From Flavonifractor sp052065355 (GTDB lineage: Bacteria; Bacillota; Clostridia; Oscillospirales; Oscillospiraceae), in the NCBI RefSeq assembly GCF_052065355.1, contig NZ_JBQHUF010000002.1, positions 124,001-188,000 of the forward strand: 64,000 nt of DNA, in the 5' to 3' direction. Both the position numbers and the translations under genes were made by a program. This document shows positions 16,903 through 25,909 of this stretch, one piece after another; the first letter of the stretch is position 1; every line of letters begins with the position of its first letter. The notes beneath the pieces were generated by a model, which worked only from the letters and a program-made list of their open reading frames with translations, ran no database searches and had not been told where the DNA came from.

Positions 16903-17892
16903 TTACTGGAGCAGGTCCTGATAGGCCATATACTCCTCCCGGGTCTGGGACAGCAGCTCCAGCGCGTCATCGTGGGCGATGTACTCGGCGGGCTGGTTAT
17001 AGCCTTCGATCAGAGCGTTCTGGTATTCGGGGTCCTCGGCGATCTGGGCGGCTACCTCGTTGATCTTGTCAATGATAGCCTGATCGGTGCCCTTGGGGAA
17101 GGCGATGATGTAGGGCTTCTCCATCACGAAGTCGATGCCGCACTCCACAAAGGTGGGGATGTCGGGATCCAGGTTCTCGTTGCGCTCCTCATTGTACTGG
17201 GCCAGGATCACCAGATCGCCGGTCTCAGCGTAGTCCTTCACGGCGCCGTAAGAGATAGCGGCCAGGTCCACACGTCCGCCCAGCATGTTGGTGATCTTAT
17301 CGGAGGCGGAGCCGATATCCAGGATTTTCAGATCAATACCGGCCTTATCCATCAGGATCAGGCCCTGGAGGTGGGAGTAGCCGCCAAGCTCGGAGGCGTA
17401 GGTGATCTCACCGGGAGCCGCCTTGACCTTCTCCACCAGGTCCTCCACAGAGGTGATGCCGGAAGCCTTGCTGGCCACCAGAACGGTTCCCTTGTCCACG
17501 GCGGGGATGCAGGCAATGTCAAAGTCGTCCATGCTGTAGTCGATGAGGCCGGCCACCTCGTTGACGATCATCTGGCCGGTGTGGCAGAACAGGATCTTGG
17601 TGCCGTCAGGCTTGCTGTCCTTGACCTCAGAGGTGGCCACGCTGCCGCCGCCGCCGGCGGTGTTGGTAATGACCATGGGCTGGCCGGTGACCTTTTCAAA
17701 ATAGGTGGCAAAGGTGCGGGCGTTGAAGTCGGTGTCGCCGCCGGCGCTGGCGGTGACCACCACGTTGACCGCTTTGGTGGGCCACTCTTCGGCGTTGTCG
17801 CCGGAGGAGCTGGAGCTGTTGCCGCAGCCGGTCAGGGTGCCCAGCAGGAGGGCACCGGCCATCACAGATGCAAAAAGCTGTCTCTTTTTCAT
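16903..17892 (-). CDS. tctC: TctC-type solute-binding lipoprotein of a tripartite tricarboxylate transporter
   Basis: A 329-residue extracytoplasmic binding protein. A signal peptide of about 22 residues ends in the lipobox LTGC, followed by a Ser-rich linker. The Bug/TctC fold is recognisable from WPTKAVNVVVTASAGGDTDFNAR and ITNTAGGGGSVATSEVKDSKPDG (in parts). In this family the binding protein delivers an organic acid to the TctAB membrane pair. It is the last gene of an operon with a glucarate-dehydratase-like enzyme, so an aldarate such as glucarate or galactarate is a reasonable inferred substrate. Confidence 0.92.
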   Translation of the reverse strand: MKKRQLFASVMAGALLLGTLTGCGNSSSSSGDNAEEWPTKAVNVVVTASAGGDTDFNARTFATYFEKVTGQPMVITNTAGGGGSVATSEVKDSKPDGTKILFCHTGQMIVNEVAGLIDYSMDDFDIACIPAVDKGTVLVASKASGITSVEDLVEKVKAAPGEITYASELGGYSHLQGLILMDKAGIDLKILDIGSASDKITNMLGGRVDLAAISYGAVKDYAETGDLVILAQYNEERNENLDPDIPTFVECGIDFVMEKPYIIAFPKGTDQAIIDKINEVAAQIAEDPEYQNALIEGYNQPAEYIAHDDALELLSQTREEYMAYQDLLQ

Positions 17893-17932
17893 GTCAATGC
17901 GTCCTTTCCATCATAAATTTCTTTATTGAAGC

Positions 17933-19456
17933 TCAGACCGCCTGGCTGCTGGCCGCTTTTCTGGCCTGGGCTTTTTTGATTTCCTTGACGACCACGTAGA
18001 TGAAGTACACCAGGGTGAAGATCAGGAACGCGGCGGCGATGGGCTTGGTGAAGAAGTCCAGGAAGTTGTCGTCGCTCATCATCATGCCGCGGCGGAAGTT
18101 GGTCTCAGCCATGCTGCCCAGCACAAAACCAATGACGAAGGGAGCCTGGGGGACCTTGAAGATGGTGAAGAAGTAGCCGATGACGCCGAAGATCAGCACG
18201 GCCCACACGTCGAACACTCGGCTGGAGAGGCCGAAGGCACCTACCACGCAGAGCACAAACACGATGGGGAGCAGGATGTGGCGGGGCACTTTGAGGATCT
18301 TGGCAAAAATACGCATGCCGTACCACTCGATCACCAGCATCAGCACCGTGGCTACGATGCAGGCCACGAAGATGGTGTACACCAGGGGACCGTAGTTCTG
18401 GAACAGCAGAGGGCCGGGGGCGATGCCGTGGACCATGAAGGCGCCCAGCAGCAGGGCGGTGACGCCGTCACCGGGGATACCCAGAGTCATCAGGGGGATC
18501 AGGGCGCCGCCCACGGAGGCGTTGTTGGCGGTCTCGGAGGAGATGATGCCGCCGATGTAGCCCTTGCCATATTCGTCGGAGTGCTTCTTATCGGTGTTCT
18601 TGTTGACGGTGTAGGCCACCAGGTTGGAGGTGCCGGCGCCGATGCCGGGCAGGATGCCGATGCCCAGGCCCACCAGGGCGGCCCGGATGGCGTTGGGAAT
18701 CTGCTGAATGAATTCCTTGACAGAGAAGCCGAAGCCCTTGACCTTCATATTGACCTGGGCCACGTCGCCGGGCTTTTCGCTCTTGGCTACCTCAGCGATC
18801 TTAATGACCTCGGACACGGCGAACAGGCCGATCATGACGGTGAGCACGTCAAAGCCGTCGGACAGCGCCACGGTACCGAAGGTGAACCGCTTCACCGCAT
18901 CCAGAGGGGCGATACCCACAGTGGCGAAGGCCAGGCCAAGCACACCGGAGAAGATACCCTTGATCATGGAGCCGGAGGACAGGGTGGCAATGAGCATCAG
19001 GGAGAAAATGGAGATGGCAAAGTACTCGTGGGGGCCGAAGTTGATGGCCACTTTGGCGACCTGGGGGGCAATAAACATCAGGGCAACGATGCTGATGATG
19101 GTGCCCAGGAAGGAGTAGAAGACGCCGGCGCCCAGAGCCTTGGCACCCTCGCCTTTGGCCAGCATGGGGTGTCCGTCAAAGCAGGTGGCGATGGAAGCGG
19201 GGGTACCGGGGATCTTCAGCAGGATGGCGGACACCAGACCGCCGGACACCGAGCCGATATACAGGGCTACCAGCACGGACAGACCCTGGCCGGGATCCAT
19301 GCCGTAGGTCAGGGGCAGGAACAGGGCGATGGCCATCACGGAGGACAGTCCGGGCACTGCTCCGAAGATGATGCCGATGATGGTACCAAGCAGCATCAGC
19401 ACCAGACAGAAGGGGGAAAACACATTGGCAAACCCCTGTGCAAACAGTTCCAACAT
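17933..19456 (-). CDS. tctA: TctA-type large permease subunit
   Basis: A 507-residue polytopic membrane protein with about 10-12 hydrophobic segments. TctA signatures are GAVPGLSSVMAIALFLPLTYGM near the N-terminus, KIPGTPASIATCFDGHP and GVGILPGIGAG-like glycine-rich turns (GLGIGILPGIGAGTSN), plus LTLGIPGDGVTALLLGA (in parts). It forms the transport pore with TctB. It lies 14 bp downstream of tctB and 40 bp before tctC, consistent with one operon. Confidence 0.94.
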   Translation of the reverse strand: MLELFAQGFANVFSPFCLVLMLLGTIIGIIFGAVPGLSSVMAIALFLPLTYGMDPGQGLSVLVALYIGSVSGGLVSAILLKIPGTPASIATCFDGHPMLAKGEGAKALGAGVFYSFLGTIISIVALMFIAPQVAKVAINFGPHEYFAISIFSLMLIATLSSGSMIKGIFSGVLGLAFATVGIAPLDAVKRFTFGTVALSDGFDVLTVMIGLFAVSEVIKIAEVAKSEKPGDVAQVNMKVKGFGFSVKEFIQQIPNAIRAALVGLGIGILPGIGAGTSNLVAYTVNKNTDKKHSDEYGKGYIGGIISSETANNASVGGALIPLMTLGIPGDGVTALLLGAFMVHGIAPGPLLFQNYGPLVYTIFVACIVATVLMLVIEWYGMRIFAKILKVPRHILLPIVFVLCVVGAFGLSSRVFDVWAVLIFGVIGYFFTIFKVPQAPFVIGFVLGSMAETNFRRGMMMSDDNFLDFFTKPIAAAFLIFTLVYFIYVVVKEIKKAQARKAASSQAV

Positions 19457-19470
19457 TGAGATTCGCCTCC

Positions 19471-19944
19471 TTAGAAGAATGTGATCAGGCCCTGGGGCAG
19501 GATGATGTCCAGGCTGTAGCGGAAGATGGTGTATACGAACAGGCTGACCACCACCGCGATGACGCCGTACAGTACGAAGTTGGGCTTCTTGTCAGCAGGC
19601 GTCAGGAAGATAAACTGCAGGAACAGATAGACCATGGTGGTGATGATAAAGCCTACCGGCTCAAACAGGGCGATGTAAACCACAATGAGCACGGCGGTTT
19701 TGAACACCGTCCGCAGGTCCCGCTGGGCCTTTTCCAGCGGCTTGGTATCGGACTTTCTGGCGGTTACCAGCTGGCAGATGCCCAGGATCCACATCAGGGC
19801 TGCTAGAAGCAGAGGCATGGTGCGGGCGTTGATGATGTCAGCGCCCTCCTTCACGGGGATCATCAGGGTGCACACCGTGTAAAACGCCGCCACTGCCAGT
19901 ACGATGATGCCGAACACTTGGTCTTGCATCTTTTGGGTCTTCAC
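19471..19944 (-). CDS. tctB: TctB-type small permease subunit
   Basis: A 157-residue membrane protein with four predicted transmembrane helices, matching the small subunit of tripartite tricarboxylate transporters. Conserved-looking parts are NARTMPLLLAALMWILG and FEPVGFIITTMVYLF. It follows the glucarate-dehydratase-like gene by 42 bp and precedes tctA. Confidence 0.88.
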   Translation of the reverse strand: MKTQKMQDQVFGIIVLAVAAFYTVCTLMIPVKEGADIINARTMPLLLAALMWILGICQLVTARKSDTKPLEKAQRDLRTVFKTAVLIVVYIALFEPVGFIITTMVYLFLQFIFLTPADKKPNFVLYGVIAVVVSLFVYTIFRYSLDIILPQGLITFF

Positions 19945-19986
19945 AAGCTCACTCCTCTCTTTCGTTGACCGATCCGTCTCCGGGAC

Positions 19987-21333
19987 TCAGCGGACCAGGC
20001 AGGGTTTTTTGGAATCGTATTTCCAGTTGGGGATCAGGTACTGCATGGCCATGGCGTCGTCCCGGTCATGGCTGGGCAGTTTCTGATAGAGCGCGTTGGC
20101 CTCGGCTACCTTCTCCATGTCGATGGTCACGCCCATACCGGGCTTATCCGGCACCTCCAGGTACCCGTCCTTGATCTGGGGGGTATCCTTCAGCAGGTTC
20201 TGTCCGTCCTGCCAGATCCAGTGGGTGTCCAGCGCGGTGGGCGTGCCGGGTGCGGCGGCAGCCACGTGGGCAAAGGCAGTCAGGGTGATGTCGAAGTGGT
20301 TGTTGGAGTGACTGCCCCAGGTCAGGCCCCAGTCATTGAGGAGCTGAGCCATCCGAACGCTGCCGTCAAAGCCCCAGAAGTGAGGGTCGGCCAGCACGAT
20401 ATCCACCGATTTCTGAGCCGCGGCGTGGTAGAACTGCCGCCAGTCGGTGGCGATCATGTTGGTAGCCACCGGCAGATTCACCGCGTTTTTGAACTCTGCC
20501 ATGATTTCACGGCTGGAGTAGCCTGCCTCCGGGCCGCAGGGATCCTCCACGTAAGTGAGGATACCCTCCATGGGCTTGCAGATCCGGATGGCCTCTTCCA
20601 GGCCCCATGCGCCGTTGGGATCGATGTTGATCCGGCCGTTGGGGAAGGCCTTTTTGAGAGCCTGGATGGATTCCAGCTCCTCCGCGCCGGGCAGCACGCC
20701 GCCCTTGAGCTTGAAGTTGCGGAAGCCGTACTTTTCATGGAGCACCTGCGCCTGCTCCACGATGCGCTCCGGGGTGAGCATCTCCTGCCGGCGGAGCCGG
20801 AACCAGGGATCGCTGCTGTCGCTTTCGTCCAGATAGGGGAGAGCCTCGGCCTTACTCTTGTCACTGACGTAGAACAGATAGCCCAGGGTCTCCACCTTGT
20901 CCCGCTGCTTGCCGTTGCCCAGCAGCTGGCACATGGGCAGATCCATGTACTGGCCCAGCAGGTCCAGCAGCGCACACTCGATGGCCCACTCTGCCTTGAC
21001 CACAAACTTGAGCTTGCTGATGTCCAGGGTTTGGATGCCTTCGCCGTCATCCTCCGGGGCGCGGGTGCTGGCCTTGTGGATGGAATCCAGGATGCTGCGG
21101 TATGTACCGATGGGCTTGCCCTCTACCAGGGGAATGCAGCTCTCCAGGGCTGCGCAGGTGTAGTCACCGCCGTGGATTTCACCGATACCGGTGTGGCCTG
21201 CGCTGTCCTTCAGGATCACCAGGTTCCGGGTAAAGAAGGGAGCGTGAGCGCCGCTCAGGGTCATCAGCATGCTGTCCCGACCCGCAACTGGAATGACCTT
21301 CATTTCCGTTACGACAGGGGTTCCTTTTTCCAT
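19987..21333 (-). CDS. Glucarate dehydratase-like enolase-superfamily enzyme
   Basis: A 448-residue enolase-superfamily protein. The ATG at 21333 follows GGAGGAGATCAT; an ATG six codons upstream lacks such a site. Active-site landmarks of the glucarate dehydratase branch are present: KLKGG (208-212), DPNG (238-241), VEDP (262-265), ADPHFW and SNNHFD with the general-base histidine. These enzymes dehydrate D-glucarate or L-idarate to 5-dehydro-4-deoxy-glucarate. A paralogue at 61581 differs in many positions, so the two may act on different acid sugars. It is first in an operon with tctBAC and is divergent from a LysR regulator. Confidence 0.9.
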   Translation of the reverse strand: MEKGTPVVTEMKVIPVAGRDSMLMTLSGAHAPFFTRNLVILKDSAGHTGIGEIHGGDYTCAALESCIPLVEGKPIGTYRSILDSIHKASTRAPEDDGEGIQTLDISKLKFVVKAEWAIECALLDLLGQYMDLPMCQLLGNGKQRDKVETLGYLFYVSDKSKAEALPYLDESDSSDPWFRLRRQEMLTPERIVEQAQVLHEKYGFRNFKLKGGVLPGAEELESIQALKKAFPNGRINIDPNGAWGLEEAIRICKPMEGILTYVEDPCGPEAGYSSREIMAEFKNAVNLPVATNMIATDWRQFYHAAAQKSVDIVLADPHFWGFDGSVRMAQLLNDWGLTWGSHSNNHFDITLTAFAHVAAAAPGTPTALDTHWIWQDGQNLLKDTPQIKDGYLEVPDKPGMGVTIDMEKVAEANALYQKLPSHDRDDAMAMQYLIPNWKYDSKKPCLVR

Positions 21334-21470
21334 ATGATCTCCTCCGTCCATGCTTGTCCAAAACCCGCGCCGCGGCGGGTTTTGTGGGAGGAAGAAATTC
21401 CGCCGTTTCCGGCCTTATGGTGAAACAGCAAGAAAATCTCTTCCCTTTCCTCTGTTGCTTTGGTAAAATG

Positions 21471-21500
21471 ATTATAATCAATGGATCGGATTTTGACCAA
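21471..21500 (-). promoter_or_regulatory. Sigma-A promoter of the gudD-like/tct operon
   Basis: On the minus strand: TTGGTC (21500-21495), 18-bp spacer, TATAAT (21476-21471). Confidence 0.68.
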
Positions 21501-21506
21501 TTCGCA

Positions 21507-21523
21507 ATTGTGATTTACACAAT
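21507..21523. promoter_or_regulatory. LysR-type operator
   Basis: ATTGTGATTTACACAAT, an inverted repeat with the T-N11-A form of LysR-family boxes. It sits just upstream of the -35 of the leftward operon and about 60 bp before the LysR gene, where it can serve both. Confidence 0.7.
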
Positions 21524-21584
21524 CGGGAATGCTTATCGCTGCCTTTTTTGGGCCAAATGACGAAATGCTGAAAGGAGTGCGCCA

Positions 21585-22484
21585 GTGGATACCAGGTATC
21601 TGACCTATATTCTCACCATTGCCCGGAAGAAGAATATGACCAAGGCCGCGGAGGAATTGTTCGTTTCTCAGTCCTCCCTCAGCCAGTATCTGACCAAGCT
21701 GGAGCAGGAATTGGGCACGCCGTTGTTCTTCCGCGCCCGGGGCGAACTGGTGCTCACTCCGGCCGGGCAGCTTTATACCGAGGCGGCCCAGCGGGTCATC
21801 CAGATCAAGGAGCAGCTGTACAAGGACATTGCCAGCCTGGACAATAAGGGGCATATTACCATCGGCTGCACCTCCCAGTTTGCCCTGCTGGCACTGACGG
21901 AGATCGTACCCAGGTTCAAGGCGTTTTACCCCGACTGGCGGGTGGAGATCACGGAGCAGAGCCTTCCCGCCCTGACCAAAATGCTGCTGGAGGAGAACAT
22001 CGATCTGGGCCTGATGGCGGCCAATACCGTAAAACCCTTTGACGAGGCGTATGCCGACGTGCTGCGGAAGGAGGAGGTGCTCTTCGCCCTGCCTACCGAC
22101 CACCCCTACACCCGGGAGAATCCGGATGGCCCCATCCGGCAGGAGGAATTTGTCAAACGATTCGGGGACGAGAACTTCCTGCTGTCCCGAAAGGGCTCCA
22201 CCCTTCGGGTGCTGGCTGATCAGCTATTTGAAAAGTACCACTTCGAGCCCAGCGCCATGTGCGAGACCAACAGCATCGTAGCCACCCAGATCATGGTGTC
22301 CAACGGCAGCGGCGTGACCTTCCTGGGAGAATCCTGCACAAGAGAGGGCGGGCCGGTGGCCTGCTATTCACTGGAGCCCAAGCTCTACCGGCTCAACCTG
22401 CTGGTGCGCCGCAAGCACTGGATCCTCAACGAGGCTGAGCAGATGTTCTGCCGCCTGATCCGGGAGTGGTTTCAGACAGAATAA
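21585..22484 (+). CDS. LysR-family transcriptional regulator
   Basis: A 299-residue regulator with a GTG start and AAAGGAG upstream. The N-terminal winged helix-turn-helix reads MTKAAEELFVSQSSLSQYLTKLE at about 18-40 (in parts), followed by the coiled linker and a periplasmic-binding-like effector domain (about 90-295). It is transcribed away from the dehydratase/tct operon with a palindromic T-N11-A site between. It is therefore most likely the acid-sugar-responsive activator of that operon. A strong bidirectional terminator follows. Confidence 0.92.
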   Translation: MDTRYLTYILTIARKKNMTKAAEELFVSQSSLSQYLTKLEQELGTPLFFRARGELVLTPAGQLYTEAAQRVIQIKEQLYKDIASLDNKGHITIGCTSQFALLALTEIVPRFKAFYPDWRVEITEQSLPALTKMLLEENIDLGLMAANTVKPFDEAYADVLRKEEVLFALPTDHPYTRENPDGPIRQEEFVKRFGDENFLLSRKGSTLRVLADQLFEKYHFEPSAMCETNSIVATQIMVSNGSGVTFLGESCTREGGPVACYSLEPKLYRLNLLVRRKHWILNEAEQMFCRLIREWFQTE

Positions 22485-22490
22485 GACAAA

Positions 22491-22531
22491 AAACAGGCGG
22501 GCGCTGCTTGGCAGCGCCCGCCTGTTTTTTT
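22491..22531. terminator. Bidirectional terminator between LysR and the Eis-like gene
   Basis: Perfect 17-bp stem (22491-22507 with 22511-22527), flanked by A and T tracts. Confidence 0.92.
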
Positions 22532-22540
22532 CAAAATAAA

Positions 22541-23773
22541 TTAAAAATATGTGAGATTGACCGGTTTTTTGTCCCAGCCGATGGCGTTTTGGACGTCCTC
22601 CATAAACGCAGGGTCAGACAGCTCGGCCAGACCGTAAACTACCGCGTCCTGCAGAGAATAGGCGCCCATCACCATGGAGGAGAGGGCGGAAATGCCGATG
22701 GACAGGGCCACGTTAGGCTGAGCATGCTCAACAACGGAGACCTGGGAGTCGGCGATTTTCAGCAGGAAGGTGCGGTTGTTGTCGGGCAGGAAATCATCCT
22801 CCACCTGAAGCGCCAGCACGAAGGGGCGGCTCACCGGACGGCAGCAGTGGTTCTGCATCCGGAAGTAGCCGGCCACGTCGAAAATGCGGGTCATGTAGCC
22901 CATGGTGCGCCGGCCGATCTCGTGGATGCAGCCGTCATGGGCGCGATTTTCTCCGGTGTCGGGATTGGTGAACATCATGTGCAGACGCTCGTCTGTGGAC
23001 AGGATGCGCACCCGCTCGATCTGATCCACCTGGGAGGCGAAGAAGGTCATGAACTGCTTCAGAGTGTCCATGTCCTCATAGATCATCTCATGCACCATCA
23101 GATCGTGGTACATGTCAGTGTAATGGTCCACCTCCACGAAGGAGAAGGTGAGGTAACCGGTGATCTTCCCCTCCCGGCGGCACACCACCACATAGGGGGC
23201 GTCGAAGATCCGGTGGGGATCCATAAAGTGATGGATCGTGGCGCCGTGGGTCTTTTCTGCCCAGCGCCGATAGAACTCCAGCACCTCGGGGCGGTCGGCC
23301 TCAGTGGCATAGGACAGGCCGGACTTGTCCCCAAAGGAACGGATGTAGCAGGGCTTGGGCTGGTAGAGAATATACTCATTGCCGTAGCCATAGCCCATGC
23401 TGCGGTAAAAGGCGGGATTGAAGGGGTGCAGGCAGCCGATCGGCGTGCCCAGCTTGGCATAGTACCGCATCAGCACCTTGAGCAGCGTACAGGCCACCCG
23501 CTCTTTCTTGTGGAGAAAGTTTGCGGAGACATAGGCCGCAGCGCCCATGGGCATCATCACGCCTCTGACGTTGAGGGTGAAATCCATCATCAGGACAGAA
23601 CCCAGCAGGGTTCCGCCGTCATCAAAACAGCCGAGGTAACGTCCCTCGTCCGGACGGTACAGTTCGCCTTCCATATTCTCCAGCAGCGCCGCCGGCGTCT
23701 TGGACGGGAACGAGGTCACCACGTTCCTGGCCAGCTGCTCCACCTCGGAGGGGAGAACGAATCTGACATCCAT
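22541..23773 (-). CDS. Eis-like GNAT acetyltransferase
   Basis: A 410-residue protein with the Eis domain order. An N-terminal GNAT domain is followed by a second GNAT-like region. It includes MGAAAYVSANFLHKKERVACTLLKVLMRYYAKLG (in parts), the acetyl-CoA-binding region. A C-terminal SCP2-like domain ends the protein (about 300-405, LKIADSQVSVVEHAQPNVALSIGIS). Eis proteins acetylate amines, including aminoglycosides in mycobacteria; substrates of clostridial members are unknown. GAAAGGAATC precedes the ATG. It is a single gene convergent with the LysR gene. Confidence 0.86.
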   Translation of the reverse strand: MDVRFVLPSEVEQLARNVVTSFPSKTPAALLENMEGELYRPDEGRYLGCFDDGGTLLGSVLMMDFTLNVRGVMMPMGAAAYVSANFLHKKERVACTLLKVLMRYYAKLGTPIGCLHPFNPAFYRSMGYGYGNEYILYQPKPCYIRSFGDKSGLSYATEADRPEVLEFYRRWAEKTHGATIHHFMDPHRIFDAPYVVVCRREGKITGYLTFSFVEVDHYTDMYHDLMVHEMIYEDMDTLKQFMTFFASQVDQIERVRILSTDERLHMMFTNPDTGENRAHDGCIHEIGRRTMGYMTRIFDVAGYFRMQNHCCRPVSRPFVLALQVEDDFLPDNNRTFLLKIADSQVSVVEHAQPNVALSIGISALSSMVMGAYSLQDAVVYGLAELSDPAFMEDVQNAIGWDKKPVNLTYF

Positions 23774-23932
23774 ATTTTGTTGATTCCTTTCTTTGTACCC
23801 GCCGTTTTCTGGGCGGCGGGGCGGGCGGAGGGGGGAACCTCCGCATGTCAGCGCACCTGCTTTGACGAAGTCATTATGTCAGCCGGCGGTAAAAATGTCA
23901 ATCGCTTTTTCCGGGGGCTGTGTATAAAAAAC

Positions 23933-23961
23933 TTGACAGGGACGGGGTGACACGTTAAGCT
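23933..23961 (+). promoter_or_regulatory. Promoter of the eut alcohol dehydrogenase leader
   Basis: TTGACA (23933-23938), 17-bp spacer, TAAGCT (23956-23961). The -10 is poor, and the leader begins just before the dual hairpin. Confidence 0.6.
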
Positions 23962-23971
23962 ATAAGCGCTT

Positions 23972-24055
23972 GGGTGCGCGATGAAGCGCCCCGTTAGGAT
24001 CGGATGCGAGGCAGCATCCTGGACGGAAGTTCAGGGTGCTGCCTTATGTTTTTTT
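23972..24055 (+). promoter_or_regulatory. ANTAR-type dual hairpin with overlapping terminator
   Basis: Hairpin 1 (23972-23992) is closed by GCGC/GCGC with hexaloop GATGAA. Hairpin 2 (24002-24019) is GGATGC/GCATCC with hexaloop GAGGCA. The 5' arm of a 15-bp intrinsic terminator (24010-24024 with 24029-24043, T7 at 24049-24055) overlaps hairpin 2, so both cannot form. This is the arrangement through which phosphorylated EutV prevents termination. The loops differ from the Enterococcus type (A at position 1) but keep G at position 4. Confidence 0.78.
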
Positions 24056-24071
24056 GGAAAGGAGCGGGACT

Positions 24072-25205
24072 ATGGAACAATTCAGCGTCAGGACCAAGAT
24101 CATGACCGGCAACGCGTTGGACGATCTGGCCCGCCAGATCCATCGCGGCTTTGTGGTCACCGACCGCTTTATGGCGGAGAGCGGCCGGGTCAGCTATGTG
24201 ACCGACGCGCTGGATCAGGTGGGGGCCCAGTGGCAGGTCTTCAGCGACGTGCAGGCCGACCCCGACGTGGCTACTGTCACCAAGGGCGTCAGCATCATCC
24301 AGGAATTTAAGCCCGACTGTGTGTTGGCCTTCGGCGGCGGCTCCGCCATCGACGCGGCCAAGGCTATCGTGTATTTTGCCGCCAAAACTCAGGATATGCG
24401 GGACTGCCTCTTTGTGGCCATCCCCACCACCAGCGGCACCGGCTCTGAGGTGAGTCGTTTCGCTGTTATCACTGACCGGGAGAAAGAGGTCAAATATCCC
24501 CTGATCGACGATAGCCTGCTGCCCGATGTGGCCATTCTGGATGCCCGGCTCACCGCCAGCGTACCCCCTGTGGTCACGGCGGACACCGGTCTGGACGTGT
24601 TTACCCACGCAGTAGAGGCCTTTGTGTGCACCGCTGCCAACGACTTTACCGATGCGGCGGCGGAGAAGTCCATCAAGCTGGTGCGCCGCCACCTGCTTAA
24701 CGCCTATCAGCACCCCGACGACCTGAAGGCCCGCCAGGGAATGCACAACGCCTCCTGTCTGGCCGGCGTGGCCTTCTCCAACGCCGGACTGGGTCTGAAC
24801 CACGGCATGGCCCACGCACTGGGCGCCCGGTTCCACATTCCTCACGGACGGGCCAACGGCATCCTGCTGCCCTACGTAATGAGCTTCAACGCCGGCTGCT
24901 CTGAGACGCTGACCCCCACCGCCAAGCGGTACGCCCAGATCTCTCGTCTGCTGGGCCTGGAGAGCAGCAGCGTCCGTCAGAGCGCCCTCAACCTCATCCG
25001 CACCGCCCGGCGGTATGTGGAAAAGCTGAACGTGCCCTCCACCATCCAGGCCGCCGGTGTGAGCGCCGCCGAGTTTGAGGCGGCGTTGGACGAAATGGCC
25101 CAGGCCGCTGTGGCTGACCGCTGCACCGCCACCAACCCCAGAGCCTGCACCGTGGAGGAAGTAGCTCAGCTGTACCGGAAGGCGTACACGGGCAAGCTGC
25201 CCTAA
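24072..25205 (+). CDS. eutG: Iron-containing alcohol dehydrogenase (EutG-like)
   Basis: A 377-residue group III alcohol dehydrogenase. The ATG at 24072 follows GGAAAGGAGCGGG. The NAD-binding GGGSAIDAAK is near residue 90, TTSGTGSEVS follows, and the metal-ligand histidines are in THAVEAF and NHGMAHALGARFHIPHGRANG. EutG reduces acetaldehyde to ethanol to regenerate NAD+ inside the ethanolamine microcompartment. It is first in the eut region and has its own promoter and antitermination leader. Close relatives include 1-propanol dehydrogenases, so the symbol rests partly on context. Confidence 0.88.
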   Translation: MEQFSVRTKIMTGNALDDLARQIHRGFVVTDRFMAESGRVSYVTDALDQVGAQWQVFSDVQADPDVATVTKGVSIIQEFKPDCVLAFGGGSAIDAAKAIVYFAAKTQDMRDCLFVAIPTTSGTGSEVSRFAVITDREKEVKYPLIDDSLLPDVAILDARLTASVPPVVTADTGLDVFTHAVEAFVCTAANDFTDAAAEKSIKLVRRHLLNAYQHPDDLKARQGMHNASCLAGVAFSNAGLGLNHGMAHALGARFHIPHGRANGILLPYVMSFNAGCSETLTPTAKRYAQISRLLGLESSSVRQSALNLIRTARRYVEKLNVPSTIQAAGVSAAEFEAALDEMAQAAVADRCTATNPRACTVEEVAQLYRKAYTGKLP

Positions 25206-25250
25206 GGAATTTGCGCTCAGACGCAGATTGTGATATCGCTTGATTTGCCA

Positions 25251-25279
25251 TTGACATGCGGGGTCTTTTCTGGTAAAAT
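25251..25279 (+). promoter_or_regulatory. Sigma-A promoter of eutS operon
   Basis: TTGACA (25251-25256), 17-bp spacer, TAAAAT (25274-25279), followed by a leader of about 270 nt. Confidence 0.85.
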
Positions 25280-25301
25280 AACCAAAAAAGTAAGGGATAA
25301 A

Positions 25302-25435
25302 TTGGCGGAAACTCTCAGCCAAGCAAGTATCGGATGCGCCGTTAGTATCTGATACACACTGCGCCCAGAGCGATGCAGCTCCTGGAATTTCAAGAATGAC
25401 GGATGACCGATTCAAGAAATTCTAGGGGCTTTTTT
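25302..25435 (+). promoter_or_regulatory. ANTAR-type antitermination leader before eutS
   Basis: Hairpin GAGC-GATGCA-GCTC (25368-25381) overlaps the 5' arm of a 15-bp terminator (25377-25391 with 25416-25430, T6 at 25430-25435). The element AGC-GATGCA-GCT resembles the EutV recognition element AGC-AANGRR-GCU described in Enterococcus. Upstream stems at 25302-25322 (TTGGC/GCCAA) and 25327-25355 (GTATC/GATAC) could supply the first hairpin of the pair, but neither shows a clear hexaloop. Confidence 0.72.
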
Positions 25436-25555
25436 ATGCTTTTATGGGTCGCATTTTTGCCTAAAGCGTTATGGAATACGCCGGCATACTGAGAGCTTGC
25501 CCTGTACGATCCCTTGCGCAGAATCAAGGCCTCGGGCAGTAAGGAGGGTGTTTTG

Positions 25556-25906
25556 TTGATCGAGCTGGATGAAAAACAGCGCATCATACAGGAATTTGTA
25601 CCTGGCAAACAGGTCACGCTGGCACATGTGATCGCCAATCCGGTGGAGGATCTCTATGCCAAGCTGGGCCTGATCGACTGCGGCGGGGCTATTGGGATTT
25701 TTACCATTACCCCCAGTGAGGCGGCTATGATTGCGGCCGACGTGGCCACCAAGGCGGCGGACGTGAAGATCGGATTTGTGGATCGCTTCAACGGGTCGCT
25801 GGTCATCACGGGAGATGTGGCGGCTGTTCAGGCCGCCCTGACGGAGGTCATGAACACGCTCTGTGGTATGATGGGCTTTGCTTCCGCGCCCATCACCAAA
25901 ACGTAG
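25556..25906 (+). CDS. eutS: BMC shell protein EutS
   Basis: A 116-residue hexamer-forming shell protein (circularly permuted BMC domain). The TTG at 25556 is chosen because AAGGAGGGTG lies upstream and because it yields MIELDEKQRIIQEFVPGKQVTLAH-like sequence (in parts), the normal EutS N-terminus. The DCGGAIGIFTITPSEAAMIAADVA region is the BMC core. EutS hexamers are bent and help shape the compartment edge. It is first in the eutS-eutP-eutV-eutW operon. Confidence 0.93.
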   Translation: MIELDEKQRIIQEFVPGKQVTLAHVIANPVEDLYAKLGLIDCGGAIGIFTITPSEAAMIAADVATKAADVKIGFVDRFNGSLVITGDVAAVQAALTEVMNTLCGMMGFASAPITKT

Positions 25907-25909
25907 CCC

